Of a DNA stretch of 5,153 nt, positions 1 to 5,153 are shown piece after piece. Origin of the DNA: JBJXFY01 sp046155815 (GTDB taxonomy: Bacteria; Verrucomicrobiota; Verrucomicrobiia; Limisphaerales; CAIMTB01); the NCBI GenBank assembly GCA_046155815.1, contig JBJXFY010000080.1, positions 1 to 5,153 on the forward strand, read 5' to 3'. Positions within the stretch are counted from its first letter, which is position 1. Every line of letters starts with the position of its first letter. The notes under the pieces are model-generated. The model saw nothing but the letters and a program-made list of their open reading frames with translations. It had not been told where the DNA came from and did not search any database. Made by a program: the position numbers and the translations under genes.

Positions 1-107
1 ACGGGCACGGCGGGGCCGAAGTCGAGGGCGGACGCGGGCTGGCCCAGCAGCGACGCAACGAGGATGAAAACGGAAAATCTCACGGCGCGGCGGGGACTCA
101 CGCCCAT
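1..107 (-). CDS. 5' end of an exported protein of unknown function (partial)
   Basis: Reading the minus strand from the ATG at 107-105 gives 35 open codons to the window edge. They begin MGVSPRRAVRF, followed by a hydrophobic stretch SVFILVASLLG and a signal-peptidase I site QPASA before LDFGPAVP. The n-region with three Arg, the hydrophobic core and the Ala-x-Ala-type cleavage site are a textbook Sec signal peptide, which is unlikely to arise by chance in this GC-rich sequence. An in-frame GTG at 101-99 is an alternative start: a GGGGAA stretch lies about 6 bases before it, whereas it sits almost against the ATG. The mature protein lies outside the window, so no function can be given. The gene is divergent from the protease operon and shares its upstream region. 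It was inferred by reading the sequence and is too short to be certain. Confidence 0.6.
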   Translation of the reverse strand, partial: MGVSPRRAVRFSVFILVASLLGQPASALDFGPAVP

Positions 108-267
108 TTCCCCGCGGCCGGCAAGGGCCGGAATCTCTGCCTCCCGAAGGCGACAGCGGGTTCGGTTTCATGGGCCGGCCTGGGTGTTCGGGGGCCGGGG
201 AGTCGAGGACGAGGAGGAGCACGAAGGAGCGGCGCGGCTTGACCCTCCCGCCATCGGCTCCACTTTG
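108..267. other. Divergent intergenic region between the partial exported gene and the protease operon
   Basis: If the left gene starts at 107 and the protease near 268, this spacer of about 160 bases must hold the promoters of both. I could not find a convincing -35/-10 pair on either strand. TTGACC at 239-244 resembles a -35 box but has no A/T-rich -10 box at the right distance. A small GC hairpin (CCGGC at 118-122, GCCGG at 127-131) and an AAGGAG purine run at 224-229 are present. The purine run is not placed to serve any in-frame start codon. The stretch can be read in the protease frame back to an ATG at 64, but that reading is Arg/Gly/Glu-rich and unlike a protein. Confidence 0.4.
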
Positions 268-1725
268 GTGGGCGTGTTTTCCAAGGCGCTGTTGCTGGCC
301 GCCGCGTGCCTCGCGGTGCTGCCCCTGAACGCCGGCGATCCCGAGCGTTCCGTCATCCAGATCATCACCTTCAGCCAGTCGCCGGTGTGGGACGCGCCGT
401 GGCGTTTCACGCCCGTGGGCCGCAGCGGCGGGTCCGGATTCGTCATCAAGGGCCGGCGCATCATGACGAACGCGCACGTCGTGGCCTGGGCCAAGCAGAT
501 CCTGGTCCGCCGCTTCCAGGACCCCCGCCCGTACGAGGCCCGCGTCGCCTTCGTCGGCCACGACTGCGACCTCGCGGTGCTTGAGGTGGACGACCCGGCG
601 TTCTTCAGCGGGATCGAGCCGCTCGAGTTCGGCGAGCTGCCGGACGTGCGCTCCACCGTGATCACCTACGGCTACCCCGCCGGCGGCGAGCAGATCTCCT
701 ACACGCGCGGCGTGGTCTCGCGCATCGAGGTGCAGAACTACGTCCACCCCGGCAACCGGTCGCTGCTCGCGGTGCAGACGGACGCGGCGATCAACCCCGG
801 CAACTCCGGCGGCCCGGTGATCCAGGACGACAAGGTGGTGGGCGTCGCCTTCCAGGGCGTGCCCGGCCTCGAGAACGCGGGCTTCTTCATCCCGCCCCAG
901 GTCGTCGGGCATTTCCTGACGGACATCGGGGACGGGAAGCACGACGGCTTCCCGCTGGCCGGCCTCCGGCTGGTGTCGCTGGAGAACCCCGCCTTCCGGC
1001 GCTTCCTCGGCCTCGAGGACGACGGGGTGGGCGCGCGCATTGACAGCCTGGTGGCGGGCGCCGCGGCGGCGGGCGTGCTCAAGCCGGACGACGTGCTGCT
1101 CGACGTGGCGGGCTTCGCGGTGGGCAGCGATGGAAACATCCTCTACCGGGGCAACCGCGTGGCCGCGGGCGTCGCCTTCCAGGAGGCGCAGAATGGCGAG
1201 ACCGTGCCGCTGAAAATCCTGCGCGAGCGCCGGCCCCTCGACCTCGACCTGAAAATGACCACGTACGACGGCGACCGCCTCGCCGGCAACCAGCACGACG
1301 TGCCGCCGCGCTACTTCGTCTTCGCCGGGCTGGTCTTCACCACGCTCAGCAACGACTTCCTCCGCACCTTCGGCCGCGACTGGAACAGCCCGGCCAACGC
1401 CTCGCTGGTCCATGAGCTTTTCTACCTTCGCCATGAGCAGCCCAAGGAGGCACGACCCGAGCCCGTCGTCCTGGTCAATGCGCTCGCGCACCCCGTCAAC
1501 GCCGACCTCTCCGTGCGCGGGCGCGTGCTGGTGGACAAGATCAACGGCGTGCGCATCGAGCGTCTGGAAGACGTGATCCGCGCCTTTGAGGGCGCCACCG
1601 GCCCGCAGCACCTGATCGAGTACGCCGGCCGCGGCGGCTTCGACGGCTTGGACCGCGCCGCGGCCACGGCCGCCAACGCCGCCATTCTCCAGACCTACGG
1701 CATCCCCTCCGACCGCCGCCTATGA
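268..1725 (+). CDS. Exported Do-like (S1C, HtrA/DegP9-type) serine protease with two PDZ-like domains
   Basis: This is a trypsin-fold serine endopeptidase that probably acts in the periplasm or envelope in protein quality control. Using the GTG at 268 as residue 1, a signal peptide (GVFSKALLLAAACLAVLPLNA) ends near residue 22. The protease domain spans about 30-220 with the complete triad: His70 in TNAHVV, Asp101 in HDCDLAVLEV and Ser180 in NPGNSGGPV, the last also forming the oxyanion hole. A PDZ domain follows at about 229-330 (GARIDSLV, KPDDVLLDVAGFAV). A second, diverged PDZ-like domain at about 348-485 carries AGLVFTTLS and VDKINGVRI; it resembles the C-terminal domain of plant DEG9/DEG10-type proteases. 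The start is uncertain. The frame is open back to an ATG at 64, but that overlaps the signal peptide of the divergent gene and puts about 70 non-protein-like residues before the signal peptide. TTG265, GTG268 and GTG274 all give a good signal peptide, none with a clear ribosome binding site. GTG268 gives 485 residues, close to the 489 of the downstream paralogue. The natural substrate is unknown. Confidence 0.88.
   Translation: MGVFSKALLLAAACLAVLPLNAGDPERSVIQIITFSQSPVWDAPWRFTPVGRSGGSGFVIKGRRIMTNAHVVAWAKQILVRRFQDPRPYEARVAFVGHDCDLAVLEVDDPAFFSGIEPLEFGELPDVRSTVITYGYPAGGEQISYTRGVVSRIEVQNYVHPGNRSLLAVQTDAAINPGNSGGPVIQDDKVVGVAFQGVPGLENAGFFIPPQVVGHFLTDIGDGKHDGFPLAGLRLVSLENPAFRRFLGLEDDGVGARIDSLVAGAAAAGVLKPDDVLLDVAGFAVGSDGNILYRGNRVAAGVAFQEAQNGETVPLKILRERRPLDLDLKMTTYDGDRLAGNQHDVPPRYFVFAGLVFTTLSNDFLRTFGRDWNSPANASLVHELFYLRHEQPKEARPEPVVLVNALAHPVNADLSVRGRVLVDKINGVRIERLEDVIRAFEGATGPQHLIEYAGRGGFDGLDRAAATAANAAILQTYGIPSDRRL
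1722..1725 (+). promoter_or_regulatory. ATGA stop/start overlap (translational coupling)
   Basis: The TGA stop of the protease gene (1723-1725) overlaps the ATG start of the next gene (1722-1724). No Shine-Dalgarno sequence precedes the ATG: the upstream bases are C-rich (CCCTCCGACCGCCGCCT). Initiation of the second protein therefore most likely depends on ribosomes finishing the first, which would tie the output of the two proteins together. Confidence 0.8.
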
Positions 1726-3191
1726 CCCGCCGCCCCCCCGCACTCCTCCTCCTGCTCGTCCTCGTCCTCGGGACCCGCCCCGCCTCACGCGCCGCGGACC
1801 TCGCGTCCTGGGGCGCCTCGCTGGTGACCGTGGAGGTGACGTTCAAGGACTACGACCTCTTCCAGCCGTGGACGCGGCCGACGCGCAGCATCCGCAAGCA
1901 CGGCCTGGTGGTCGGCGAGAAGGAGATCCTGACCACCGCGCAGCACCTCCCGAACCAGACCCTCGTGCGCCTGCAGAAGAACGGCCGCGGGCGCTGGCAC
2001 AACGCGACGGTGAAGTGGCTCGACCCGCACACGGACCTGGCGGTGCTCACCACGGAGGAAGCGTCGTTCTGGGACGGCCTCAGGCCCGCCGCCCTGGCGG
2101 ACCGGGTACCGCGCGCGAGCGAGTTCACCCTCCTCCGCTGGCGCGACGGCAACCTGGAGGGCCGCCGCGTCGAGTTCAGCAAGTTCACCGTGGGGGAGGG
2201 CGTGCTGAGCTTCGCGCCGCGCATGATCCTCGAGGTGAACACCGACATCAGCGGCCTGGGCTGGGCCGAGGCGGTGACCATTGACGGCCAGATCATCGGC
2301 CTCACGAGCGCGAAGGGCGGCAACACCTGCAACGTGATCCCGGCCGGCTTCATCCGCCGCGTGCTCGAGGCGCAGCGCGCCGGCGGCTTCACCGGCCTCG
2401 GTTACTTCGACTTCGTGTGGCAGCCCACCCAGAACCCGGCCACGTTCGACTTCCTGCGGCTGCCCGGGGCTCCGCGCGGCGGCGTGGTGATCGAGACGGC
2501 CTCCCGCCCCGGCGCGCAGCGCGTGCTCCAGTCGCGCGATGTGCTGCTGGAAATTGACGGCTTCGCCGTGGACAGCGAGGGCGACTACGACGATCCGGAC
2601 TACGGCCACCTGAACGCGGAGAACCTCGCCACCCGCTCGCGCTTCGCCGGCGAGGCGGTCAAGCTGAAGATCCTGCGCGACGGCCAGGAACAGGAAACCG
2701 AGTACCGCCTGCCGCGCGCCGAGTTCACCAACGAGCTGGTGCCGCGCGAGGCCTTCGGCCGCGATCCGGAGTTCCTCATCGCCGCGGGCCTCGTCTTCCA
2801 GCCCCTCAACCAGCCCTTCCTGCGCGGGTGGGGCGATGAGTGGGCGCGACGCGCGCCCTTCCGGCTGACGTACTTCCAGAACGATCAGCCCACCGCCGGG
2901 CGCCCCGCGCTGGTGCTGCTCAGCAACGTGCTGCCCGACACCGCCAACCTTGGTTACCAGACCGCGCGCTTCCTTGTGGTGGACAAGATCAACGGCCGCA
3001 CGATCGGCACGCTCGATGACGTGGCCGCCGCGCTCAAGGAGCCGCGGGACGGCGTCCACCGGGTGGAGTTCAAGCCCGGCGAGTCCCTCCAGCGCCTGCT
3101 GCTTGATGCCGCCACGCTCGACGCCGCCACGGCCCGGGTCCTGCAGCGCTTCAGCATCCCGGCCGCCCGCTCAGCCCCGCCCGCCGGCTGA
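1722..3191 (+). CDS. Exported Do-like pseudoprotease, paralogue of the upstream protease
   Basis: This 489-residue protein has the same plan as its neighbour. A signal peptide (MTRRPPALLLLLVLVLGTRPASRA, cut near residue 24) is followed by a trypsin-like domain (about 30-220), a PDZ domain (about 223-330; GGVVIETAS, SRDVLLEIDGFAV) and the DEG9-like C-terminal domain (about 350-480; AAGLVFQPLNQPFL, VVDKINGRTIGTLDDV). The active site is dismantled. The TNAH motif is replaced by TTAQH, putting Gln74 at the catalytic His position (His75 is shifted by one). The Asp is kept as Asp105 (HTDLAVL). The region equivalent to INPGNSGGPV reads ISGLGWAEAV, with Trp181 where the Ser should be and no GNSGG loop. 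The reading frame is intact over its full length, so it is a maintained pseudoenzyme rather than a decaying gene. The PDZ domain has an acidic insert (DYDDPDYGH, about 288-296). It may scaffold, present substrate to, or regulate the active protease encoded upstream; that role is inference. Confidence 0.87.
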   Translation: MTRRPPALLLLLVLVLGTRPASRAADLASWGASLVTVEVTFKDYDLFQPWTRPTRSIRKHGLVVGEKEILTTAQHLPNQTLVRLQKNGRGRWHNATVKWLDPHTDLAVLTTEEASFWDGLRPAALADRVPRASEFTLLRWRDGNLEGRRVEFSKFTVGEGVLSFAPRMILEVNTDISGLGWAEAVTIDGQIIGLTSAKGGNTCNVIPAGFIRRVLEAQRAGGFTGLGYFDFVWQPTQNPATFDFLRLPGAPRGGVVIETASRPGAQRVLQSRDVLLEIDGFAVDSEGDYDDPDYGHLNAENLATRSRFAGEAVKLKILRDGQEQETEYRLPRAEFTNELVPREAFGRDPEFLIAAGLVFQPLNQPFLRGWGDEWARRAPFRLTYFQNDQPTAGRPALVLLSNVLPDTANLGYQTARFLVVDKINGRTIGTLDDVAAALKEPRDGVHRVEFKPGESLQRLLLDAATLDAATARVLQRFSIPAARSAPPAG

Positions 3192-3264
3192 ACCGGTGGG
3201 GCGGAACCGCGTTTCGTTCCGACGGACCCCTCTCGCGGGGACACCCGCCGCCGGACGCAGCAGC

Positions 3265-3297
3265 AAAAAGGGCGTCCCGGAAACCCGGGACGCCCTT
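3265..3297 (-). terminator. Intrinsic terminator of the HMA-repeat gene
   Basis: The arms 3268-3280 and 3285-3297 pair perfectly over 13 bp (AAGGGCGTCCCGG with CCGGGACGCCCTT) around a 4-base loop. Transcribed leftward, the hairpin ends in a run of five U (the A-run at 3265-3269), 18 bases past the stop codon at 3316-3318. Rightward there is no U-run (GGCATAG follows). It therefore terminates mainly the minus-strand gene, although the hairpin may also slow readthrough from the convergent protease operon. Confidence 0.92.
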
Positions 3298-3315
3298 GGC
3301 ATAGCAGGCCGCCGA

Positions 3316-3906
3316 CTAGTTCAGCGCCTCCACCGCGGCCTTGTAACCGGCCGCGTCGGCCGCGGCGATGAGCTTGTCCACCGAGACCTGCTCGGGGTTG
3401 AACTCGACCACGGCGTGCTTGCCGACGGAGCAGACGTTGGCGCTGCTCACGCCCTGCACGCCCGTGAAGGCCTTCGAGAGCTTGTCGGTGCAGGTGCCCT
3501 CGGCGAGGCCGGCGACGGCCAGGGTGACCTGCTGGGCCTCGACGTGGTAGCCGGCGTCCTTCAGCGCGGCCATGATCTTCGCGGAGCAGACCTTGCCGCC
3601 GTCATAGCTCACCTTGGTCATGTGGCTCTGGCCGCAGGTGTCCACGGCCTTCACGCCGTCGAGCTTGGCCACGACCATGCTGAAACCGGCGGTGGCCTCG
3701 TTGCAGGCGGATTCCTTGACCTTGAGGACGACCTGCTGCGCCTTGGTGGAGGGGCAGCACTCGTCGGTCTTGGCGGCGGTGGTTGCGGAGCAGGCGGAGC
3801 CCGCCTTGGCGGACTTGGTGGCGGCGCAGGTTTCGCCGCCGGCGTAGGCGACGGGCACGGCCGCCAGCAATGCGGCGGCGCCCAGGATGCGGAGGGATTT
3901 GTTCAT
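3316..3906 (-). CDS. Secreted Cys-rich protein with two degenerate HMA-like repeats
   Basis: This 196-residue protein starts with a signal peptide (MNKSLRILGAAALLAAVPVAYA, cut after residue 22), so it acts outside the cytoplasm. A Lys/Ala/Thr/Ser-rich linker follows with Cys27, Cys39, Cys50 and Cys51. Two copies of a ferredoxin-like heavy-metal-associated fold come next, at about 57-123 and 125-195. Each has the pattern QQVxLxV...GV...C...V-S/E-Y/F...AGY. The usual metal-binding CxxC is incomplete in both: by spacing to the GV turn, repeat 1 has Cys68-N-E-Ala and repeat 2 has Glu136-G-T-Cys139. A second Cys, at equal spacing in both (Cys91 and Cys159, 7 residues after the GV glycine), lies on the expected second strand; repeat 1 also has Cys107. 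Copper or other soft-metal binding is a reasonable guess, but a structural or redox role for the Cys pairs is equally possible. It has its own candidate promoter and terminator and no metal-transport genes beside it. Confidence 0.85.
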   Translation of the reverse strand: MNKSLRILGAAALLAAVPVAYAGGETCAATKSAKAGSACSATTAAKTDECCPSTKAQQVVLKVKESACNEATAGFSMVVAKLDGVKAVDTCGQSHMTKVSYDGGKVCSAKIMAALKDAGYHVEAQQVTLAVAGLAEGTCTDKLSKAFTGVQGVSSANVCSVGKHAVVEFNPEQVSVDKLIAAADAAGYKAAVEALN

Positions 3907-3936
3907 TGGATGTGCGGTGCTTGGCTAAGCGGGGGT

Positions 3937-3965
3937 TGGATAGCAGCGGCCGGGCAAATGTTCAA
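3937..3965 (-). promoter_or_regulatory. Candidate sigma70-type promoter of the HMA-repeat gene
   Basis: On the minus strand, TTGAAC (3965-3960) and TATCCA (3942-3937) are separated by exactly 17 bases. The match to TTGACA and TATAAT is 5/6 and 4/6. Transcription would begin near 3930, giving a 5' leader of roughly 25 bases before the ATG at 3906. No Shine-Dalgarno sequence is visible in that leader (GCACCGCACATCCA precedes the ATG). No operator-like repeat overlaps it. Confidence 0.55.
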
Positions 3966-4181
3966 GCGAGGTTTGGGATGCGGACGGCTGCCCGGGCGCA
4001 GGGTTGGAGTTCACCGTTTCGCAGGTTGGCAACCTGCTCGCCATGGGACCGGGCGACGCACGCACGCCCCGTCGGTGCAGGAGAAGGCTTGCGGGACGGT
4101 GAGCGGATGCGCCCAAGCCCGGCGCCATCCCGACATGGCCCGGCCGCGCGTCCATTCCCCAACTGCGGCGAGGCGCCTCCG
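3966..4181. other. Spacer between rph and the HMA-repeat gene
   Basis: This stretch of about 215 bases lies downstream of rph. I see no credible gene in it: the open frames crossing it are Arg/Gly/Ala/Pro-rich extensions of rph shadow frames. It holds the palindrome at 4021-4037. No hairpin with a U-run suitable as an rph terminator is visible; GCGCC/GGCGC at 4109-4125 and the loopless palindrome GAGGCGCCTC at 4170-4179 are too weak. rph transcripts may end by Rho or run into the HMA-repeat gene. Confidence 0.5.
4021..4037. repeat. Short perfect palindrome GCAGGTTGGCAACCTGC
   Basis: Eight-base arms (4021-4028 and 4030-4037) are exact reverse complements around a central G, so as RNA it could fold with a 7-bp stem and a GGC loop on either strand. 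It has no T-run on either side, so it is a poor intrinsic terminator. The symmetric, intergenic form suits a dispersed small palindromic repeat or a dimeric protein-binding site. It lies about 55 bases upstream of the -35 box of the HMA-repeat gene. Confidence 0.5.
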
Positions 4182-4925
4182 TCACGACCGCAGCGCCTCG
4201 CGCTGGAGCCGCTGCAGATCCCGCAGGCCGCCACGGCCCAGCACGAGCATCGCGTCCAGTTCCTCCGCGCTGAAGGTCGCCTCCTCGCCGGAGCCCTGCA
4301 CCTCGATGAACTTCCCGGCGTCCGTCATCACGAGGTTCATGTCCACCGCCGCCGCCGCGTCCTCGCCGTAGTTGAGGTCCAGCAGCGGCGCACCGCCCAC
4401 CACGCCGAGGCTCACGGCCGCGACCTGCTCGATGATGGGCGACGCGCCGAGCTTGGCGTCGGCCTGGAGCTTCCTCACCGCGAGGCTGAGCGCGACCCAC
4501 GCGCCGGTGATCGAGGCCGTGCGCGTGCCGCCGTCGGCCTGGAGCACGTCGCAGTCAATCCACAGCGTGCGCGGGCCGAGCCTTTCCAGGTCCACCGCGG
4601 CGCGCAGGGCGCGGCCGATGAGCCGCTGGATCTCGGACGAGCGGCCGTCCAGCCGGCCCTTGGTGATGTCGCGCGGCTTTCGCGGCGCGGTGCTGTAGGG
4701 CAGCATCGAATATTCGGCCGTGAGCCAGCCGCCGGGGACGCCCTGCTCCTTCATCCAGCGCGGCACCACCTCCTCGACGCCCACGGCGCAGATCACCTGC
4801 GTATTGCCCCAGTGGACGAGCGTCGAGCCGGCGGCGGCGGGGGCGACGTGGTTCTCGAAACGGACGGGGCGGAGCTGGTCGGCCTGGCGGCCGTCGGCGC
4901 GGGCGGTGGTGTCGGTCAAGGACAT
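4182..4925 (-). CDS. rph: Ribonuclease PH (tRNA nucleotidyltransferase, phosphorolytic 3'-5' exonuclease)
   Basis: This cytoplasmic enzyme uses phosphate to remove nucleotides from the 3' ends of tRNA precursors and other RNAs, working as a ring-shaped hexamer. The 247 residues are close to the usual length of about 240. Family blocks appear in order: DGRQADQLRPVRF (11-23), GNTQVICAV (40-48), GGWLTAEYSMLPYSTAPR (65-82), GRSSEIQRLIGRALR (94-108, the block with the phosphate-binding Arg), DGGTRTASITG (131-141, Thr134-Arg135 contact phosphate in the family), LDLNYGED (182-189, the conserved acidic pair Asp183/Asp189) and FIEVQGSGEEATFSAEEL (206-223). All the expected catalytic elements are present. 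The ATG at 4925-4923 is chosen because family similarity starts about 10 residues after it. The frame is open a further 73 codons upstream, but that part is Arg/Pro-rich and has no family counterpart. No Shine-Dalgarno sequence is visible. The gene stands alone here, with no neighbour from the common rph-rdgB arrangement downstream. Confidence 0.96.
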   Translation of the reverse strand: MSLTDTTARADGRQADQLRPVRFENHVAPAAAGSTLVHWGNTQVICAVGVEEVVPRWMKEQGVPGGWLTAEYSMLPYSTAPRKPRDITKGRLDGRSSEIQRLIGRALRAAVDLERLGPRTLWIDCDVLQADGGTRTASITGAWVALSLAVRKLQADAKLGASPIIEQVAAVSLGVVGGAPLLDLNYGEDAAAAVDMNLVMTDAGKFIEVQGSGEEATFSAEELDAMLVLGRGGLRDLQRLQREALRS

Positions 4926-5153
4926 GGCCGGGAGGCTAACCGGCCGCCGCAGTGGAAGCCAACGCCGGCCGAAGCGCACGAAGGCGCCCGCGATGGCCCG
5001 GGCGCGGTTGCTGACGACCAAGCAGGAGCTGGTGACCCGGGGCCGCCCCCGGACACGCTCAGGGAAGCCGCGCCCGGCCCGGCCAGGCGGACACGGAAGG
5101 AAGGACCGCGAAAGGAACGACCGAAGGCTGCCCAGGAAGAGCACTCAACTCAC
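4926..5153. other. Region upstream of rph up to the window edge
   Basis: These 228 bases should hold the rph promoter, but I see no convincing -35/-10 pair on the minus strand. On the plus strand an ATG at 4993, 8 bases after a GAAGG, opens a frame that stays open to the edge (53 codons, starting MARARLLTTKQELVTRGRP). It soon becomes an Arg/Pro/Gly/Lys-rich string typical of spurious frames in GC-rich DNA, so it is not called as a gene. Sequence beyond the right edge would settle this. Confidence 0.35.

Noticed and set aside
64..267. N-terminal extension of the protease back to the ATG at 64
   Set aside because: The extension is Arg/Gly/Glu-rich, would place the signal peptide some 70 residues inside the protein, and overlaps the antisense signal peptide of the divergent gene.
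239..267. TTGACC as a -35 box for the protease operon
   Set aside because: No A/T-rich -10 box is found 16-18 bases downstream, and it would place the transcription start at or beyond the start codon.
1785..3059. 424-codon open frame on the minus strand inside the pseudoprotease gene
   Set aside because: It is an antisense shadow of a high-GC gene: the protein is Ala/Arg/Glu/Val-rich with no recognisable domain, while the plus strand carries clear Do-like homology throughout.
3202..3221. Hairpin CGGAAC/GTTCCG just after the pseudoprotease stop, as an operon terminator
   Set aside because: It has only a 6-bp stem with an 8-base loop and no T-run; too weak to call.
2950..4371. 473-codon plus-strand frame running from the pseudoprotease gene through the HMA-repeat gene into rph
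   Set aside because: It crosses three genes with firm homology or signals in other frames, spans a strong terminator, and reads as Gly/Ala/Arg-rich sequence with no domain.
4926..5144. N-terminal extension of rph to the ATG at 5144
   Set aside because: RNase PH similarity begins about 10 residues after the ATG at 4925; the extra 73 residues are Arg/Pro/Ser-rich and have no counterpart in the family.
4993..5153. Possible plus-strand gene start divergent from rph (MARARLLTTKQELVTRGRP)
   Set aside because: It has a passable GAAGG upstream and is open to the edge, but its Arg/Pro/Gly/Lys-rich composition looks like non-coding GC-rich DNA. It cannot be decided without sequence to the right.

Overview
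This is a high-GC bacterial window with a strong G/C third-codon bias. It carries four complete protein-coding genes and the first codons of a fifth that runs off the left edge. I see no mobile elements, tRNA, rRNA or CRISPR. The pairing of a Do-like protease with a plant-DEG9-like C-terminal domain, exported Cys-rich metal-domain proteins and nearly absent Shine-Dalgarno sequences suggests a high-GC Verrucomicrobiota (Opitutales-like) or related Gram-negative bacterium. That taxonomic placement is inference only.

Left part (1-3191). A minus-strand gene starts at about 107 and leaves the window after 35 codons, which encode a clean signal peptide. Divergent to it is a two-gene plus-strand operon. 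The first gene (about 268-1725) encodes an exported S1C/Do-like serine protease with an intact His-Asp-Ser triad, a PDZ domain and a second PDZ-like C-terminal domain. The second gene (1722-3191) overlaps it by ATGA and encodes a full-length paralogue with the same architecture. In the paralogue the catalytic His is Gln and the nucleophile motif GNSGG is gone, so it looks like a pseudoprotease. The natural reading is an active protease made together with a catalytically dead partner in the cell envelope.

Middle (3192-3965). Convergent to the operon is a minus-strand gene for a secreted, nine-Cys protein (six after the low-complexity leader) made of two degenerate heavy-metal-associated (HMA)-like repeats. 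It has its own candidate sigma70-type promoter and a textbook intrinsic terminator, so it looks like a stand-alone unit. The two repeats appear to split the usual CxxC metal site: CxxA in the first and ExxC in the second.

Right part (3966-5153). An apparently gene-free spacer carries a short perfect palindrome. It is followed by the minus-strand gene for RNase PH (rph), a tRNA 3'-end processing phosphorolytic exonuclease, and its upstream region to the window edge.
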